Assembly: GCA_947503335.1 (NCBI GenBank) | Contig: CANNCY010000001.1 | Location: forward strand, 1,191,650-1,255,649 | DNA length: 64,000 bases | Direction of reading: 5' to 3' | DNA from: an uncultured Pseudomonadales bacterium | GTDB taxonomy: Bacteria; Pseudomonadota; Gammaproteobacteria; Pseudomonadales; CANNCY01 | In this document: positions 17,753 to 27,121 of the stretch, piece by piece | Numbering within the stretch: the first letter of the stretch is position 1 | Layout: each line of letters begins with the position of its first letter | The notes under the pieces: generated by a model | What the model saw: the letters and a program-made list of their open reading frames with translations, nothing else | The model's database searches: none | What the model was told of the DNA's origin: nothing | Made by a program: the position numbers and the translations under genes

Positions 17753-19309
17753 TTAGTGCTCGCGCGTTGACGCAAAGTTAATCTCGGGGAATCGCTCTTC
17801 AGTTAGCGCAAGATTTACGCGTGAAGTAGCCAAATAGCTAAGGTGACCACCACCGTCGATCGCAAGACCATCAGCAGCTTTACGCTTAAACTCCTCAAGC
17901 TTTTTAGGGTCGTCACATTCAACCCAACGGGCAGTGTGTACGTTAATAGGCTCGTATACCGCTTCAACTTTGTATTCGTCCTTTAGACGATATGCCACTA
18001 CTTCGAACTGAAGCACACCGACTGCACCTACAATAATGTCATTGTTCTTTTGAGGGAAGAATACCTGCGTTGAGCCCTCTTCACTCAACTGCTGAATACC
18101 CTTTAACAGCTGCTTGGTCTTTAGAGGGTCTTTTAGACGGATACGCCTAAACAGTTCGGGGGCAAAGTGTGGGATACCGGTAAACTTGAGCGACTCGCCC
18201 TCGGTAAAGGTATCACCAATCTGAATACTGCCGTGGTTGTGCAAACCGATAATATCGCCCGCAATCGCTTCTTCTACGTTTTCACGGTCACCGGCCAAGA
18301 AGGTAACCGCATCTGATACGCGCACCTGCTTACCAATGCGGTCATGCCACATTTTCATGCCCTGCTTGTAGCTGCCCGAACATAGGCGCATGAAAGCGAT
18401 ACGGTCGCGATGCTTAGGGTCCATATTGGCCTGAATCTTAAACACAAAACCCGACATCTTTTGCTCGTCGGGTTCTACTTGGCGCGACTTAGTTGAACGA
18501 GGCTGTGGCGCTGGCGCCCATTCTACGAACTCGTTCATTAATTCTGTTAAGCCAAAGTTACCTAATGCCGTACCGAAAAATACAGGCGTAAGTTTACCGG
18601 CTAGATATTCGTCTAGATCGAATTCGTGAGTAGCACCACGCACTAGCTCTAGCTCTTCTACATAATCATCGTAGTAAACGCCTAATAGCTCGCGAGCTTC
18701 GTCGCTATCTAGGCCATTAATAATCTGGGCTTCGTAGCGCTCAAAGTTGCGGCCATTTTCGTAAACCGTAATGGTATCGCTGTATAGGTTGTATACGCCT
18801 TTAAACTCTTTACCCATGCCTAGCGGCCAGTTGATTGGCGCGGCGGCGATGTTTAGAACAGATTCGACTTCGTCCATCACTTCGATGGGATCTTTGATGT
18901 CGCGGTCCATCTTGTTAATGAACGTAAAGATCGGTGTGTCACGCAGACGACATACATCCATCAGTTTGATGGTACGTTCTTCTACACCCTTAGCACCGTC
19001 GATAACCATTAACACAGAGTCAACAGCGGTTAGTACACGGTAGGTATCTTCACTGAAGTCTTCGTGCCCTGGAGTATCTAGTAGGTTTACGGTACGCTCA
19101 CGGTAAGGAAACTGCATCACCGATGAGGTAACCGAAATACCACGCTCTTGCTCCATCGTCATCCAGTCAGATTTAGCGTGTGCGCCCTTCTTACCCTTTA
19201 CCGAACCTGCCTGCTGAATTGCTTGACCCAACAGCAATAGCTTTTCGGTAACAGTGGTTTTACCCGCATCTGGGTGAGAAATAATAGCGAATGTACGACG
19301 ATCTGACAC
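17753..19309 (-). CDS. prfC: Peptide chain release factor 3
   Basis: A 518-residue translational GTPase that recycles RF1/RF2 from the ribosome after termination. The G-domain shows SHPDAGKTT (P-loop), DTPGHEDF and NKMD, and the remaining RF3 domains follow in full (E. coli RF3 is 529 residues). Translation begins at GTG (19309), preceded by AGGG. It converges with the GST-like gene 25 bp away. It is a housekeeping gene and nothing looks unusual. Confidence 0.97.
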   Translation of the reverse strand: MSDRRTFAIISHPDAGKTTVTEKLLLLGQAIQQAGSVKGKKGAHAKSDWMTMEQERGISVTSSVMQFPYRERTVNLLDTPGHEDFSEDTYRVLTAVDSVLMVIDGAKGVEERTIKLMDVCRLRDTPIFTFINKMDRDIKDPIEVMDEVESVLNIAAAPINWPLGMGKEFKGVYNLYSDTITVYENGRNFERYEAQIINGLDSDEARELLGVYYDDYVEELELVRGATHEFDLDEYLAGKLTPVFFGTALGNFGLTELMNEFVEWAPAPQPRSTKSRQVEPDEQKMSGFVFKIQANMDPKHRDRIAFMRLCSGSYKQGMKMWHDRIGKQVRVSDAVTFLAGDRENVEEAIAGDIIGLHNHGSIQIGDTFTEGESLKFTGIPHFAPELFRRIRLKDPLKTKQLLKGIQQLSEEGSTQVFFPQKNNDIIVGAVGVLQFEVVAYRLKDEYKVEAVYEPINVHTARWVECDDPKKLEEFKRKAADGLAIDGGGHLSYLATSRVNLALTEERFPEINFASTREH

Positions 19310-19392
19310 AATAGAGCCCTCAATATAGGGCGCCTATGATGCAGTAAGATAGGGTCAGGTTCAACGCAACTCTGACGCATTTCAAGCAAGCT

Positions 19393-19878
19393 CTAGCTCT
19401 GTTCGGTACGAACGATCTGAAAACCGCGTGATTGATAGTTGGCAAGTGCATAGGGGTGATCGAGGGTACAGGTGTTTACAGTAATCTCTGCCGACGGGTT
19501 CCAGCCCTTCGCTTGAGTGATCGCCTCGCTTAGTAGATAGCCGCCAGCACCGCTCTCTAGAAAATCAGGCGCCAGCCCAAAATAATTGATTTCAATGCGA
19601 CTATCGTCATGGCGCTCTAGCTCGAAATAACCCGCAATGCTGCCCTCACACAGTACATACCAGGTACGCAAGCAGGTACGATGGGCATATTCAGCCCACT
19701 GATCATCGCTCCACTCAAGCTTGTCTGTCCACTGCCAGGGCTCGCCCACCAGTTGATACAGATAGCGGTTAAAGCGATAGTTTTGCTTGAGTGCTTCGAT
19801 TACCGTGACGCTGTCAGGGGCGGGCTTTAGATTTACTGATGCCGCCGGCACCAGGTTTAAGTAGTAGGTAGTAACCAT
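19393..19878 (-). CDS. GNAT family N-acetyltransferase
   Basis: A 161-residue protein with the GNAT fold. It has a central sheet, the segment INYFGLAPDFLESGAGGYLLSEAI (acetyl-CoA-binding loop, here SGAGGYLL in place of the canonical Q/RxxGxG/A), and a C-terminal YALANYQSRGFQIVR, typical of the last helix and strand. It would transfer an acetyl group from acetyl-CoA to an unknown amine. It follows the DoxX-like gene in the same direction with an 18-bp gap. Confidence 0.82.
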   Translation of the reverse strand: MVTTYYLNLVPAASVNLKPAPDSVTVIEALKQNYRFNRYLYQLVGEPWQWTDKLEWSDDQWAEYAHRTCLRTWYVLCEGSIAGYFELERHDDSRIEINYFGLAPDFLESGAGGYLLSEAITQAKGWNPSAEITVNTCTLDHPYALANYQSRGFQIVRTEQS

Positions 19879-19896
19879 GTACGTACAACCAAGGTT

Positions 19897-20286
19897 TCAC
19901 TGACCGTTATCGGTCTGATTTTTAGCATTATGATACAAAACCAACAACACCGAGATCAGCAATAAGTTAGTGCTAATCGGATTGAAGGTATTGGTAAGCA
20001 TCGACGGAGCAACATAGGCCATCATTGGTATTGAAACTACACAAAGGGCCATGGCAAACAGCAACAAAGCTCGACTTCGATAAAAAATAAATAATAAAAC
20101 GCCAACGACAATCTCTAGCCCACCCAGAAACATCATAAATGGCTGTTGTACGTTCTGGGCCGATATCAGCGCCTCAAGCGCCAATTGCTCATCTGCAGGT
20201 GTGCGAACAAACTTTGGCACTAGCCCAGCATATATCCACACAAATGCGAGAACATATCTGAAAAAGGTGATGGTTTTAGCAGGCAT
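19897..20286 (-). CDS. DoxX-like inner membrane protein
   Basis: A 129-residue protein with four predicted membrane helices. The N-terminal FFRYVLAFVWIYAGLVPKFV and GGLEIVVGVLLF segments fit the DoxX-like family (a helical bundle with a conserved early Gly-x-x-K). The biochemical role of the family is poorly known. It is co-directional with the GNAT gene 18 bp downstream. Confidence 0.75.
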   Translation of the reverse strand: MPAKTITFFRYVLAFVWIYAGLVPKFVRTPADEQLALEALISAQNVQQPFMMFLGGLEIVVGVLLFIFYRSRALLLFAMALCVVSIPMMAYVAPSMLTNTFNPISTNLLLISVLLVLYHNAKNQTDNGQ

Positions 20287-20338
20287 GCTGTTACCTTAGC
20301 TATCTATTAGCTGTGTGTTTAGATTATCCACTTATTAT

Positions 20339-21355
20339 TCACGATCGTGCCGCTATGTAAAGGCGATCAGCGCCGAAACGTATTATCAGAGTGGCTATCC
20401 CGACTAATAGAATCACAGCCATTCGATACAATGTTAAATCAGTTTCAAACGCTATTAGTAAAATAAAAAGCATCACCATAAAGCTTCTGATTAAGTAGGC
20501 CTGAAAATAATTATCTAAGAACAGAGTCAGACTGGCGATATAAGCAATCGATAATAAAATCACATCGCTCACAAGTAAGTACTGCGACACAAAAAACGCA
20601 GCCAGCGAGCCAGCCACCGCTCCTATAGCTCGGTGAAACATTTTTACTTTAGAATGCTCTAGCGGCACGACCGACATACTCAGCGCTGCGATCGCCCACC
20701 AAAGCGCTAACGTTGGGTCAAACAGTCGCCCTAGATACACCACAATCCCCATGATCGTAGCGGCTACTAATGTATTGAATGACATAGAATAGTTACTAGG
20801 CTCGCCTGTATATCCCCCCTGAAAAAACGCCCAAACACAAACTACCAAAGAACCAACGGCCAGGGTAACAAGGCTGTCTTGAAAACGTTGCCCATCGCCT
20901 TCATTTGCCATACCTATAATCATTACCGATACAAATAGCGATAAGTACAATGATTTATATCTTGGTGCCAAGCTAGAGACATACTGCGAAAGTAGAAACA
21001 TCGATACGAGTGATAAAGATAATAAAATCGAATTTGGCAAGAGGTAATAAATTAGGGCAGAAAATATTACTACTAAAACATAGCAACCCACACAAATAAG
21101 CAATGGCGCTTTCGATTCGAACAACCCTTTAATGATCAAAAACTGAGATATACATAACAACAAACTATCTTCAGCATTTGAAAACAGTACTGATATTAAG
21201 AACGCTATTGACGCAGCGACCAACGCCAGCAATTCAGGCGTCTCGCTGCTATTTCTTAGCCCCATGAAACTGACGTATTTTATGAAATCGAGACTAAATT
21301 TTAGTCGAGCTATTGACAGACGCCACCGAATAACGGTAAAAATAATAGAACACAT
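20339..21355 (-). CDS. FUSC-like inner membrane protein
   Basis: A 338-residue protein with about nine or ten hydrophobic segments. The stretch KMFHRAIGAVAGSLAAFFVSQYLL resembles the conserved R-x-x-G-x-x-x-G helix of FUSC-type proteins linked to aromatic-acid export, but it lacks the large cytoplasmic domains of AaeB or YccS. The start is uncertain: the first ATG (21355) has no clear ribosome-binding site, and an ATG at 21265 would remove 30 mostly basic residues. It diverges from the cyanophycin TonB receptor. Function is not established. Confidence 0.6.
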   Translation of the reverse strand: MCSIIFTVIRWRLSIARLKFSLDFIKYVSFMGLRNSSETPELLALVAASIAFLISVLFSNAEDSLLLCISQFLIIKGLFESKAPLLICVGCYVLVVIFSALIYYLLPNSILLSLSLVSMFLLSQYVSSLAPRYKSLYLSLFVSVMIIGMANEGDGQRFQDSLVTLAVGSLVVCVWAFFQGGYTGEPSNYSMSFNTLVAATIMGIVVYLGRLFDPTLALWWAIAALSMSVVPLEHSKVKMFHRAIGAVAGSLAAFFVSQYLLVSDVILLSIAYIASLTLFLDNYFQAYLIRSFMVMLFILLIAFETDLTLYRMAVILLVGIATLIIRFGADRLYIAARS

Positions 21356-21372
21356 TTTGAAATTATTGTCTA

Positions 21373-21389
21373 AATGAATTCTAATTCTT
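21373..21389. promoter_or_regulatory. ARG-box-like sequence (possible ArgR site)
   Basis: TGAATTCTAATTC with flanking A and T fits the E. coli ArgR consensus TGAATWWWWATTCA except for one C in the centre and the final base. The region is AT-rich and only one clear box is seen, while ArgR usually binds a pair, so this is weak. It is noted because the operon downstream should release arginine. Confidence 0.3.
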
Positions 21390-21616
21390 CAAATAAAAAA
21401 ATGTGCTCGAGCTACTCATGCAATTTTCTTCTTAGCGAGTGGTTCGACGAATAACCCTCCCCTCGCCCTAGAGCGATGGCGGTTTGCTATGCATCCCAAT
21501 AAATGAAACTTAAGCATTCTTAATCTTTTGCTTGGCATTACTATGCCTGTACAAAAGAATTAGGCCATCGGCTAGCCGTTTCATCCTCTTCGCAATTTTC
21601 GATTTACATACTCATT

Positions 21617-21632
21617 ACTGCCCTTAGGCAGT
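21617..21632 (+). other. Perfect hairpin in the leader of the cyanophycin operon
   Basis: ACTGCC, loop CTTA, GGCAGT: a 6-bp perfect stem ending 31 bp before the receptor ATG. It could stabilise the mRNA or affect translation. No riboswitch family is recognised. Confidence 0.4.
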
Positions 21633-21663
21633 CAACTACTGCTGTAAAAATTAGGAGAGCTAC

Positions 21664-24465
21664 ATGGCAAACTTCAAAAAAGGCCTACCCTTAGCAATTC
21701 AATCTGCTCTGATAAGTATGTGCGCAATTAGCGCTTCAGCTTATGCCCAAGACCAGAATGAAGAGGCTACCGAAGAGATCACTGTGATCGGCACAAGCAT
21801 TAAAGGATTAAACCTTGAAGATGCAGTGCAAGCGATTCAGCTAGATCGCCAAGACATTTTAGAAAGCGGCGCTACGTCGGTCGCAGATTTACTTGCCGAT
21901 TTACCACAAACTGCAGGCGGTTCAGGCACCTTCACTGCAGCAACAGGCGGCCCACTATCGTCAAGTACCCCAACCGGCGCAGGCGCGGTATCACTACGCG
22001 GTTTAGGCACCAGTAGTACACTCACCCTCATCAACGGCCGCCGAGCAAGTGTTTCATCATTCGCTAATGGCCAAGAATCTTTTGTCGACATCAACGCAAT
22101 CCCATCAGCGGCCATCGAGCGTGTTGAAGTGCTACCTAGCGGTGCCTCTGCCATATACGGTGCAGATGCGGTTGCAGGTGTAGTAAACGTGGTATTGCGT
22201 GAAGACTTTAATGGCTTTGAAGTATCAACCAGCTATGGTGATTCAACCCATAGCACCGACGAAGGCAAAACCACATTAAACATGGTTTGGGGCAAGGCCG
22301 GTGAAAAGCACTCTGTCATGGTAATGGCCGATCTTTACGAACGTAACGCGTTTTACGATCGTGATCGTGAAATCTCTGCGCAATCAATTCGCCCCAGCCA
22401 ACAGGGTATTTACCCTAGCTTTAACGACTTTTACTGGAACTATTGGGACGTGACCCAAGCCCCTGACATTGGTGGCTGCCCTGACGATCAGTATAAGTTT
22501 GGTAACTACGGTGAGTACTGCGAGTTTAATACTAACGACTACGCCTCAGTATGGGGCGATCACAGCTCTCAGTCGGCCATCGTTGACTACAAATATAAGC
22601 TATCTGATGACACCACGATTTTCGTCGAGGCGATCGGTACGCAATACACCAGTAATAGCGATGCTTCACCCGCTAACTTCTCTAACGTTCCGTTCGACCC
22701 AGAAAACCCTTACTTTACGCAAGAGTTTCAAGACCAGATGATCGCGGCATCATCACCTGATAACGATGGTCGTGATGCTTGGTATTGGGACGATTATTTT
22801 GGTTACCCTATCTATGCTTGGGGTAAGTTTCCATCACCCCGTTCGGTTGAAGTAGAGAGCGAATCGTACCGATTTGTAACCGGTATTGAAGGCAAGTTCG
22901 ACAAGTGGGACTACGAAGTAGCCGCCACCTACGGTAGCAGTAAGTCGACCCAAACAGGCTCAGGCTTATATATCACCGAAGCATTTTATAACGCAACCCT
23001 AGGCAATTTATGTTCAGACGGCTCAACGATTGACCGTTGGGACATTGACCTACTAGGGCGCGATGCTTACTTCAACGGCGGCAGCTGTGAGGATGATGGT
23101 CGCACTACTCTTTGGTACAACCCGCTATCAGGGCAAACTGATCAGCCAGTTGGCATGGCTGAATTGATCGAGACCATGGCTAATCGTTCGGGTAAGTCAG
23201 ACGTATTTGCAATCGATGGCTTAGTTTCGGGCGAGGTATTTGAGCTATCTTCAGGCACCGTGTACGGCGCCCTAGGCTTTGAATACCGTGAAGAGTCGGT
23301 ACGTGACACCCCTGCAGGCGTTGCTATTGCCACTAGCGATAACCCCGAACCGGTATTTGGTTTTAGTTCGACTGCCGCTAACGCAGAACGCTCTTCTAGC
23401 GCCCTGTTTGGTGAGCTATACGTACCCGTAGTCACCAACCTAGAGCTGCAATTGGCTGCTCGCTGGGACGATTACGAAGGCTTTGGTAGCGACGTAAACC
23501 CTAAGGTTGGTCTACTTTACTCGCCTAATAACATGATTAGCGTACGCACAAACTGGTCAACGTCTTTCCGTGCTCCATCACTTGCACAAGTAGGTGCTGG
23601 TACGTTGCTATCTAGCTATACAGTTGACTGCTATGAAACCCCCGAAGCCTGCGATGGCGACATGGACGGCAGCGGTGAATCAATGCTGACTGAAGATGTG
23701 TCTAACCCTAACCTTGAACCTGAAACCGCTACTACTTGGGGCGCAGGCGTCATCGTTAAGCCTACTGGCAATATCGATATCAAGGTGGATTACTGGAACA
23801 TCGACCATAAAAACCTGATCGGTATTGACGAAGACGACTTTATTCGTCGTGCACTAGCGGGCGACTATCCTGTTGTAGGCTTTGGCCAACTACCAACGGG
23901 TGTTGCAGGTCTAGAGGTTCGTGGTGGTTACGTCAGCGATGCTCACTTTGAACTAACCAACTTAGGCGCTCAAACCACTAGCGGCGTCGACTTTAGCTAC
24001 ACCCAATACTTTGATGCATTCGGTGGCGAGTTTGCACTATTGGCAGATGCTACTTACTTAATTGAGTATAACCGTACTGCTTCTGATACCTCAGGTACCG
24101 AAGAGCTAGCGGGCGAATATAGCTACCCAGAGCTGCTAGTAAACACCAAACTTCGTTACACCCGTGGTCAACTATCTGCATCTTTTGGTGCTAACTACAC
24201 TGGCAGCTACATGGACGACCCGTCAAACCGTGTACTAGATGCGTTAAACATTCCTCGTGGTACCGACGTAAAGGTTGATAGCTGGACTATCTTCAACCTA
24301 AACCTAGGCTACGAAATTAACGACAACATTGATCTCAACCTAAATGTTCGCAACCTATTCGACAAAGAGCCGCCGCTGGTTCTTGCAACAGGTGCAAACG
24401 TAGACCATTACAATCACGAAAGTGTTGGCCGATTCGTTACCCTTGGCGTATCAGCTAAGCTGTAA
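21664..24465 (+). CDS. TonB-dependent receptor of the cyanophycin/beta-aspartyl dipeptide operon
   Basis: A 933-residue outer-membrane receptor. It has a signal peptide ending at AYAQ, a TonB-box-like EEITVIGT, a plug with LRGLGTSSTLTLINGRR and VEVLPSGASAIYGADAVAGV, and a barrel with RNLFDKEPP near the end. The plug type is common among receptors sitting beside peptidases and amino-acid enzymes in marine Gammaproteobacteria. ATG follows TTAGGAGAG. It is followed, after a strong hairpin, by YfcC, beta-aspartyl dipeptidase and cyanophycinase genes. The inferred ligand is therefore cyanophycin fragments or beta-Asp-Arg dipeptides. This is context-based, not proven. Confidence 0.88.
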   Translation: MANFKKGLPLAIQSALISMCAISASAYAQDQNEEATEEITVIGTSIKGLNLEDAVQAIQLDRQDILESGATSVADLLADLPQTAGGSGTFTAATGGPLSSSTPTGAGAVSLRGLGTSSTLTLINGRRASVSSFANGQESFVDINAIPSAAIERVEVLPSGASAIYGADAVAGVVNVVLREDFNGFEVSTSYGDSTHSTDEGKTTLNMVWGKAGEKHSVMVMADLYERNAFYDRDREISAQSIRPSQQGIYPSFNDFYWNYWDVTQAPDIGGCPDDQYKFGNYGEYCEFNTNDYASVWGDHSSQSAIVDYKYKLSDDTTIFVEAIGTQYTSNSDASPANFSNVPFDPENPYFTQEFQDQMIAASSPDNDGRDAWYWDDYFGYPIYAWGKFPSPRSVEVESESYRFVTGIEGKFDKWDYEVAATYGSSKSTQTGSGLYITEAFYNATLGNLCSDGSTIDRWDIDLLGRDAYFNGGSCEDDGRTTLWYNPLSGQTDQPVGMAELIETMANRSGKSDVFAIDGLVSGEVFELSSGTVYGALGFEYREESVRDTPAGVAIATSDNPEPVFGFSSTAANAERSSSALFGELYVPVVTNLELQLAARWDDYEGFGSDVNPKVGLLYSPNNMISVRTNWSTSFRAPSLAQVGAGTLLSSYTVDCYETPEACDGDMDGSGESMLTEDVSNPNLEPETATTWGAGVIVKPTGNIDIKVDYWNIDHKNLIGIDEDDFIRRALAGDYPVVGFGQLPTGVAGLEVRGGYVSDAHFELTNLGAQTTSGVDFSYTQYFDAFGGEFALLADATYLIEYNRTASDTSGTEELAGEYSYPELLVNTKLRYTRGQLSASFGANYTGSYMDDPSNRVLDALNIPRGTDVKVDSWTIFNLNLGYEINDNIDLNLNVRNLFDKEPPLVLATGANVDHYNHESVGRFVTLGVSAKL

Positions 24466-24475
24466 CAAACCTAAA

Positions 24476-24504
24476 AGAACAGAGGGGCCTGCCCCTCTTG
24501 TTCT
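24476..24504 (+). other. Strong intercistronic hairpin without T run
   Basis: AGAACAGAGGGG pairs with CCCCTCTTGTTCT: 12 base pairs with one bulged T and a 4-base CCTG loop. No T run follows, so it is more likely an mRNA-stabilising or attenuating element that keeps receptor expression above that of the enzymes downstream. Confidence 0.7.
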
Positions 24505-24520
24505 AAACTGACTTAAGACT

Positions 24521-25945
24521 ATGAATACACCTAATCGAACTATTAAGGTCGTCGACACCTACGTACTGCTCGCAGCTATCGCGGTGATCGCCTACCTTTG
24601 CACGCTGTTTATCACCCCAGGTTCGTTTTCGATCGACCCAGAATCAAAGCGTGTTATCGCCGATTCATTTACTCTGTCACCGACAGGGCCGGCGGCGGCG
24701 CCATTATTTGCTGAGGGCGGCAATATAGGGTTACTGAATGCGCCATTCGAAGGCTTGGTATCAGGCTCTAAATGGGGTGCCACCATTGGCATCATGGCGT
24801 TCATTTTAATTACCGGTGGCGCCTTTGGTATTATCTTAGGTACCGGTTCGATAGAACGCGGCCTCGCCTCTATCTTCGCGTCGCAAGGGTTAGCCACATC
24901 GCTGATGGTGCCGACCACCTTTGTGCTGTTTTCTTTAGGCGGTGCGGTGTTTGGCATGGGCGAAGAAGTAATACCCTTCGTACTAATCGTCACCCCTTTA
25001 TTCGCCAGTTTAGGGCTGTCGCCATTGCTGGCCGTCGCTGTTACTTACGTTGCTACCCAAATAGGTTTTGCAACCTCTTGGATGAATCCGTTTTCAGTTG
25101 CCATCGCCCAGTCATTGGCCGATGTACCCTTAATGTCGGGTTGGCAATTTAGAATGGGCATGTGGCTTGTGTTCACACTATCAGGGGCAATTTTCGTTAG
25201 CCGCCTAGCTACAAAACAACTTACACTGTCTGCGTCTAAGGCAGATGCTGGCCAACCTAAAGTCGACAGTGTCGATTGGCGAGACCTAACGATTATCAGC
25301 GCATTTATCGCTGGCCTAATCTGGATGATTTGGGGCGTGACTACACGCCAATATTACTTGCCCGAAATTGCGAGTCAGTTTTTTACCATTGCTGTGGTAA
25401 TAACCATTTTGGCAAGTCTTCTAAAGGTCAATCGATTTACCAGTAACAAGGCCGCTCAACTATTTAGAGATGGAGCTGCGCAAATACTGCCCGCCGCTCT
25501 TGTCGTCGCCTTTGCCAAAGGCATCGTATTACTATTAGGAGGCGCCGAACCAGAACAAGCCTCTGTATTGAATACGCTGCTTTATAATCTGTCGCAAAGC
25601 ATGGCTAACGTTTCAGGGCTTTTTGCTGCAGAACTAATGCTACTAGCCCAAAGCCTAATTAACGTTTTTGTAACCTCCGGCTCAGGCCAAGCAGCCCTTA
25701 CGATGCCCCTTATGGTGCCACTGGGCGACTTAGTCGATGTGAGCCGTCAGGTAACGGTATTGGTATTTCAACTTGGCGACGGCTTAACCAATATCATTGT
25801 GCCCACCTCTGCGGCACTGATGGGCTGCCTAGGCGCTGCTCGCGTTGAGTGGACCGACTGGGCCCGTTTTATCGCATTACCTTTAGCCGGCGTATACGCC
25901 ATGGCCTGCATCGCCGTAGCGATTGCGGTCTCAATAGGATTTTAA
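24521..25945 (+). CDS. YfcC-family inner membrane transporter
   Basis: A 474-residue protein with about twelve membrane segments, of the YfcC/DcuC-related group. Diagnostic stretches are GAVFGMGEEVIPFVLI and ATSWMNPFSVAIAQ in the first half and NVFVTSGSGQAALTMPLMVP and GDGLTNIIVPTSA in the second, which form the pseudo-symmetric substrate site. Members are annotated as putative basic amino acid or peptide carriers. Its stop codon is directly followed by the beta-aspartyl dipeptidase ATG (TAA-ATG). It probably brings beta-Asp-Arg, or the freed amino acids, across the inner membrane. The real substrate is untested. Confidence 0.82.
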   Translation: MNTPNRTIKVVDTYVLLAAIAVIAYLCTLFITPGSFSIDPESKRVIADSFTLSPTGPAAAPLFAEGGNIGLLNAPFEGLVSGSKWGATIGIMAFILITGGAFGIILGTGSIERGLASIFASQGLATSLMVPTTFVLFSLGGAVFGMGEEVIPFVLIVTPLFASLGLSPLLAVAVTYVATQIGFATSWMNPFSVAIAQSLADVPLMSGWQFRMGMWLVFTLSGAIFVSRLATKQLTLSASKADAGQPKVDSVDWRDLTIISAFIAGLIWMIWGVTTRQYYLPEIASQFFTIAVVITILASLLKVNRFTSNKAAQLFRDGAAQILPAALVVAFAKGIVLLLGGAEPEQASVLNTLLYNLSQSMANVSGLFAAELMLLAQSLINVFVTSGSGQAALTMPLMVPLGDLVDVSRQVTVLVFQLGDGLTNIIVPTSAALMGCLGAARVEWTDWARFIALPLAGVYAMACIAVAIAVSIGF

Positions 25946-27121
25946 ATGATTAAATTACTCAAAAACGCCAATCTATTTGCGCCGTCTGCCTACGGTATCG
26001 TCGATATTTTAATCGCCGACAGCAAAATCGCGCACATTGGTTCGAACATCGACATGTCATCTAATCAGGTCGAAGTGATCGACCTTGAAGGCAGAACGGT
26101 AATTCCCGGGCTAGTAGACACCCTTGCACATGTAACCGGCGGTGGGGGCGAGTCGGGCTTTGGTAGCCGCACGCCAGCCATAACTCCTGATCAAATTATT
26201 GCGTCAGGCGTAACCTCGTTAGTCGGGGCATTGGGCACAGATTCGGTTACCCGGTCGCTTCAAGATCTGTATGGTAAAACACAAGAGCTACGCTCAGCTG
26301 GTCTAAACGCCTATATGCATTCTGGCTCGTATCATTACCCTGCCAAAACCTTAACAAGTAGCGTTCAAGAAGACCTGATGATGATCGAGCCCGTGATTGG
26401 CGTTGGCGAAATCGCCATCAGTGACCATCGCGGATCTCATCCTACATCAAACCAGCTGGCACACTTAGCATCAGACGTAAAAGTCGGCGCAATGATCGCT
26501 GGTAAACAGGGTGTTGTTAGTGTTCACGTAGGCGATGCCCCTCAGGGAATAGACCCGCTATTTCATGCCATCCACGACTACGCACTTAACCCGTCTGTAT
26601 TTTATCCTACTCATATCTCGCGCAATAACGAACTGCTAGAGCAAGGAAAGCAATTCACTAAAATTGGTGGCTACATTGATATTACAACGTCAACCAATGA
26701 AGGGATCATCGCCCAAGGCGAGATGCCTCCTGCCGATGCAGTTTGCCACTTGCTAGATTCTGATGTCGATAACACCAAAATTACTCTGTCATCTGACGCC
26801 CAAGGATCACTACCAAACTACAACAAAAAAAACGAATTAATCGGTTTAGATATTGGCGCTATTGACAGCTTATACAGCACTATGTGCGCACTAATAGAAG
26901 GCAAACAAATCGACCCCAGTATGGCGATTAGATTAGTCACCGAAAACCCTGCAAAAGCTGTAGGTATTAACGCAGGCTCGCTCTTCGCCGGTGCTAGCGC
27001 AGATTTAGTAGTACTTGATAGCTGGAGCTGCATCGACAGTGTCATGAGCAATGGGCAATGGCTAATGCGCCAGAAAAATTTCTGTTTCAATACACCATTT
27101 GAGGACTCGCTAAATGATTAG
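25946..27121 (+). CDS. iadA: Beta-aspartyl (isoaspartyl) dipeptidase, amidohydrolase family
   Basis: A 391-residue cytoplasmic metal-dependent amidohydrolase (peptidase family M38) that splits beta-linked aspartyl dipeptides. It matches IadA along its length: GGGGESGFGSRTPAI, GTDSVTRS, GSYHYP, AISDHRGS, PTHISRN and TLSSDAQGSLP. The bridging metal ligand position has Glu (GVGEIAISDH) in place of the carbamylated Lys of E. coli IadA; I recall this in other IadA homologues. The first His of the HxH metal motif is replaced by Leu60 (LAH at 60-62). The gene starts directly at the yfcC stop and overlaps the cyanophycinase gene by 8 bp. In context the substrate would be beta-Asp-Arg, the product of cyanophycinase. 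Confidence 0.87.
   Translation: MIKLLKNANLFAPSAYGIVDILIADSKIAHIGSNIDMSSNQVEVIDLEGRTVIPGLVDTLAHVTGGGGESGFGSRTPAITPDQIIASGVTSLVGALGTDSVTRSLQDLYGKTQELRSAGLNAYMHSGSYHYPAKTLTSSVQEDLMMIEPVIGVGEIAISDHRGSHPTSNQLAHLASDVKVGAMIAGKQGVVSVHVGDAPQGIDPLFHAIHDYALNPSVFYPTHISRNNELLEQGKQFTKIGGYIDITTSTNEGIIAQGEMPPADAVCHLLDSDVDNTKITLSSDAQGSLPNYNKKNELIGLDIGAIDSLYSTMCALIEGKQIDPSMAIRLVTENPAKAVGINAGSLFAGASADLVVLDSWSCIDSVMSNGQWLMRQKNFCFNTPFEDSLND

Larger units (their letters stand above)
21356..21663. other. 308-bp intergenic region between FUSC-like gene and cyanophycin operon
   Basis: No gene fits here. It holds an ARG-box-like sequence (21373-21389), a small perfect hairpin (21617-21632) and a TAGGAGAG ribosome-binding site for the receptor. 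It must contain promoters for both divergent units, but I cannot place -10/-35 boxes with confidence. Confidence 0.6.

Noticed and set aside
21451..21465. CCTCCCC run upstream of the cyanophycin receptor as a further glucan-type operator
   Set aside because: It has no facing G-run and no -10 at the 22-base distance, so it lacks the design shared by the three glucan promoters.
26393..26425. Glu in place of the carbamylated Lys of the dipeptidase as a sign of inactivity
   Set aside because: Other amidohydrolases, including dipeptidase homologues I recall, use Glu at this place. Only the missing first His is kept as a finding.
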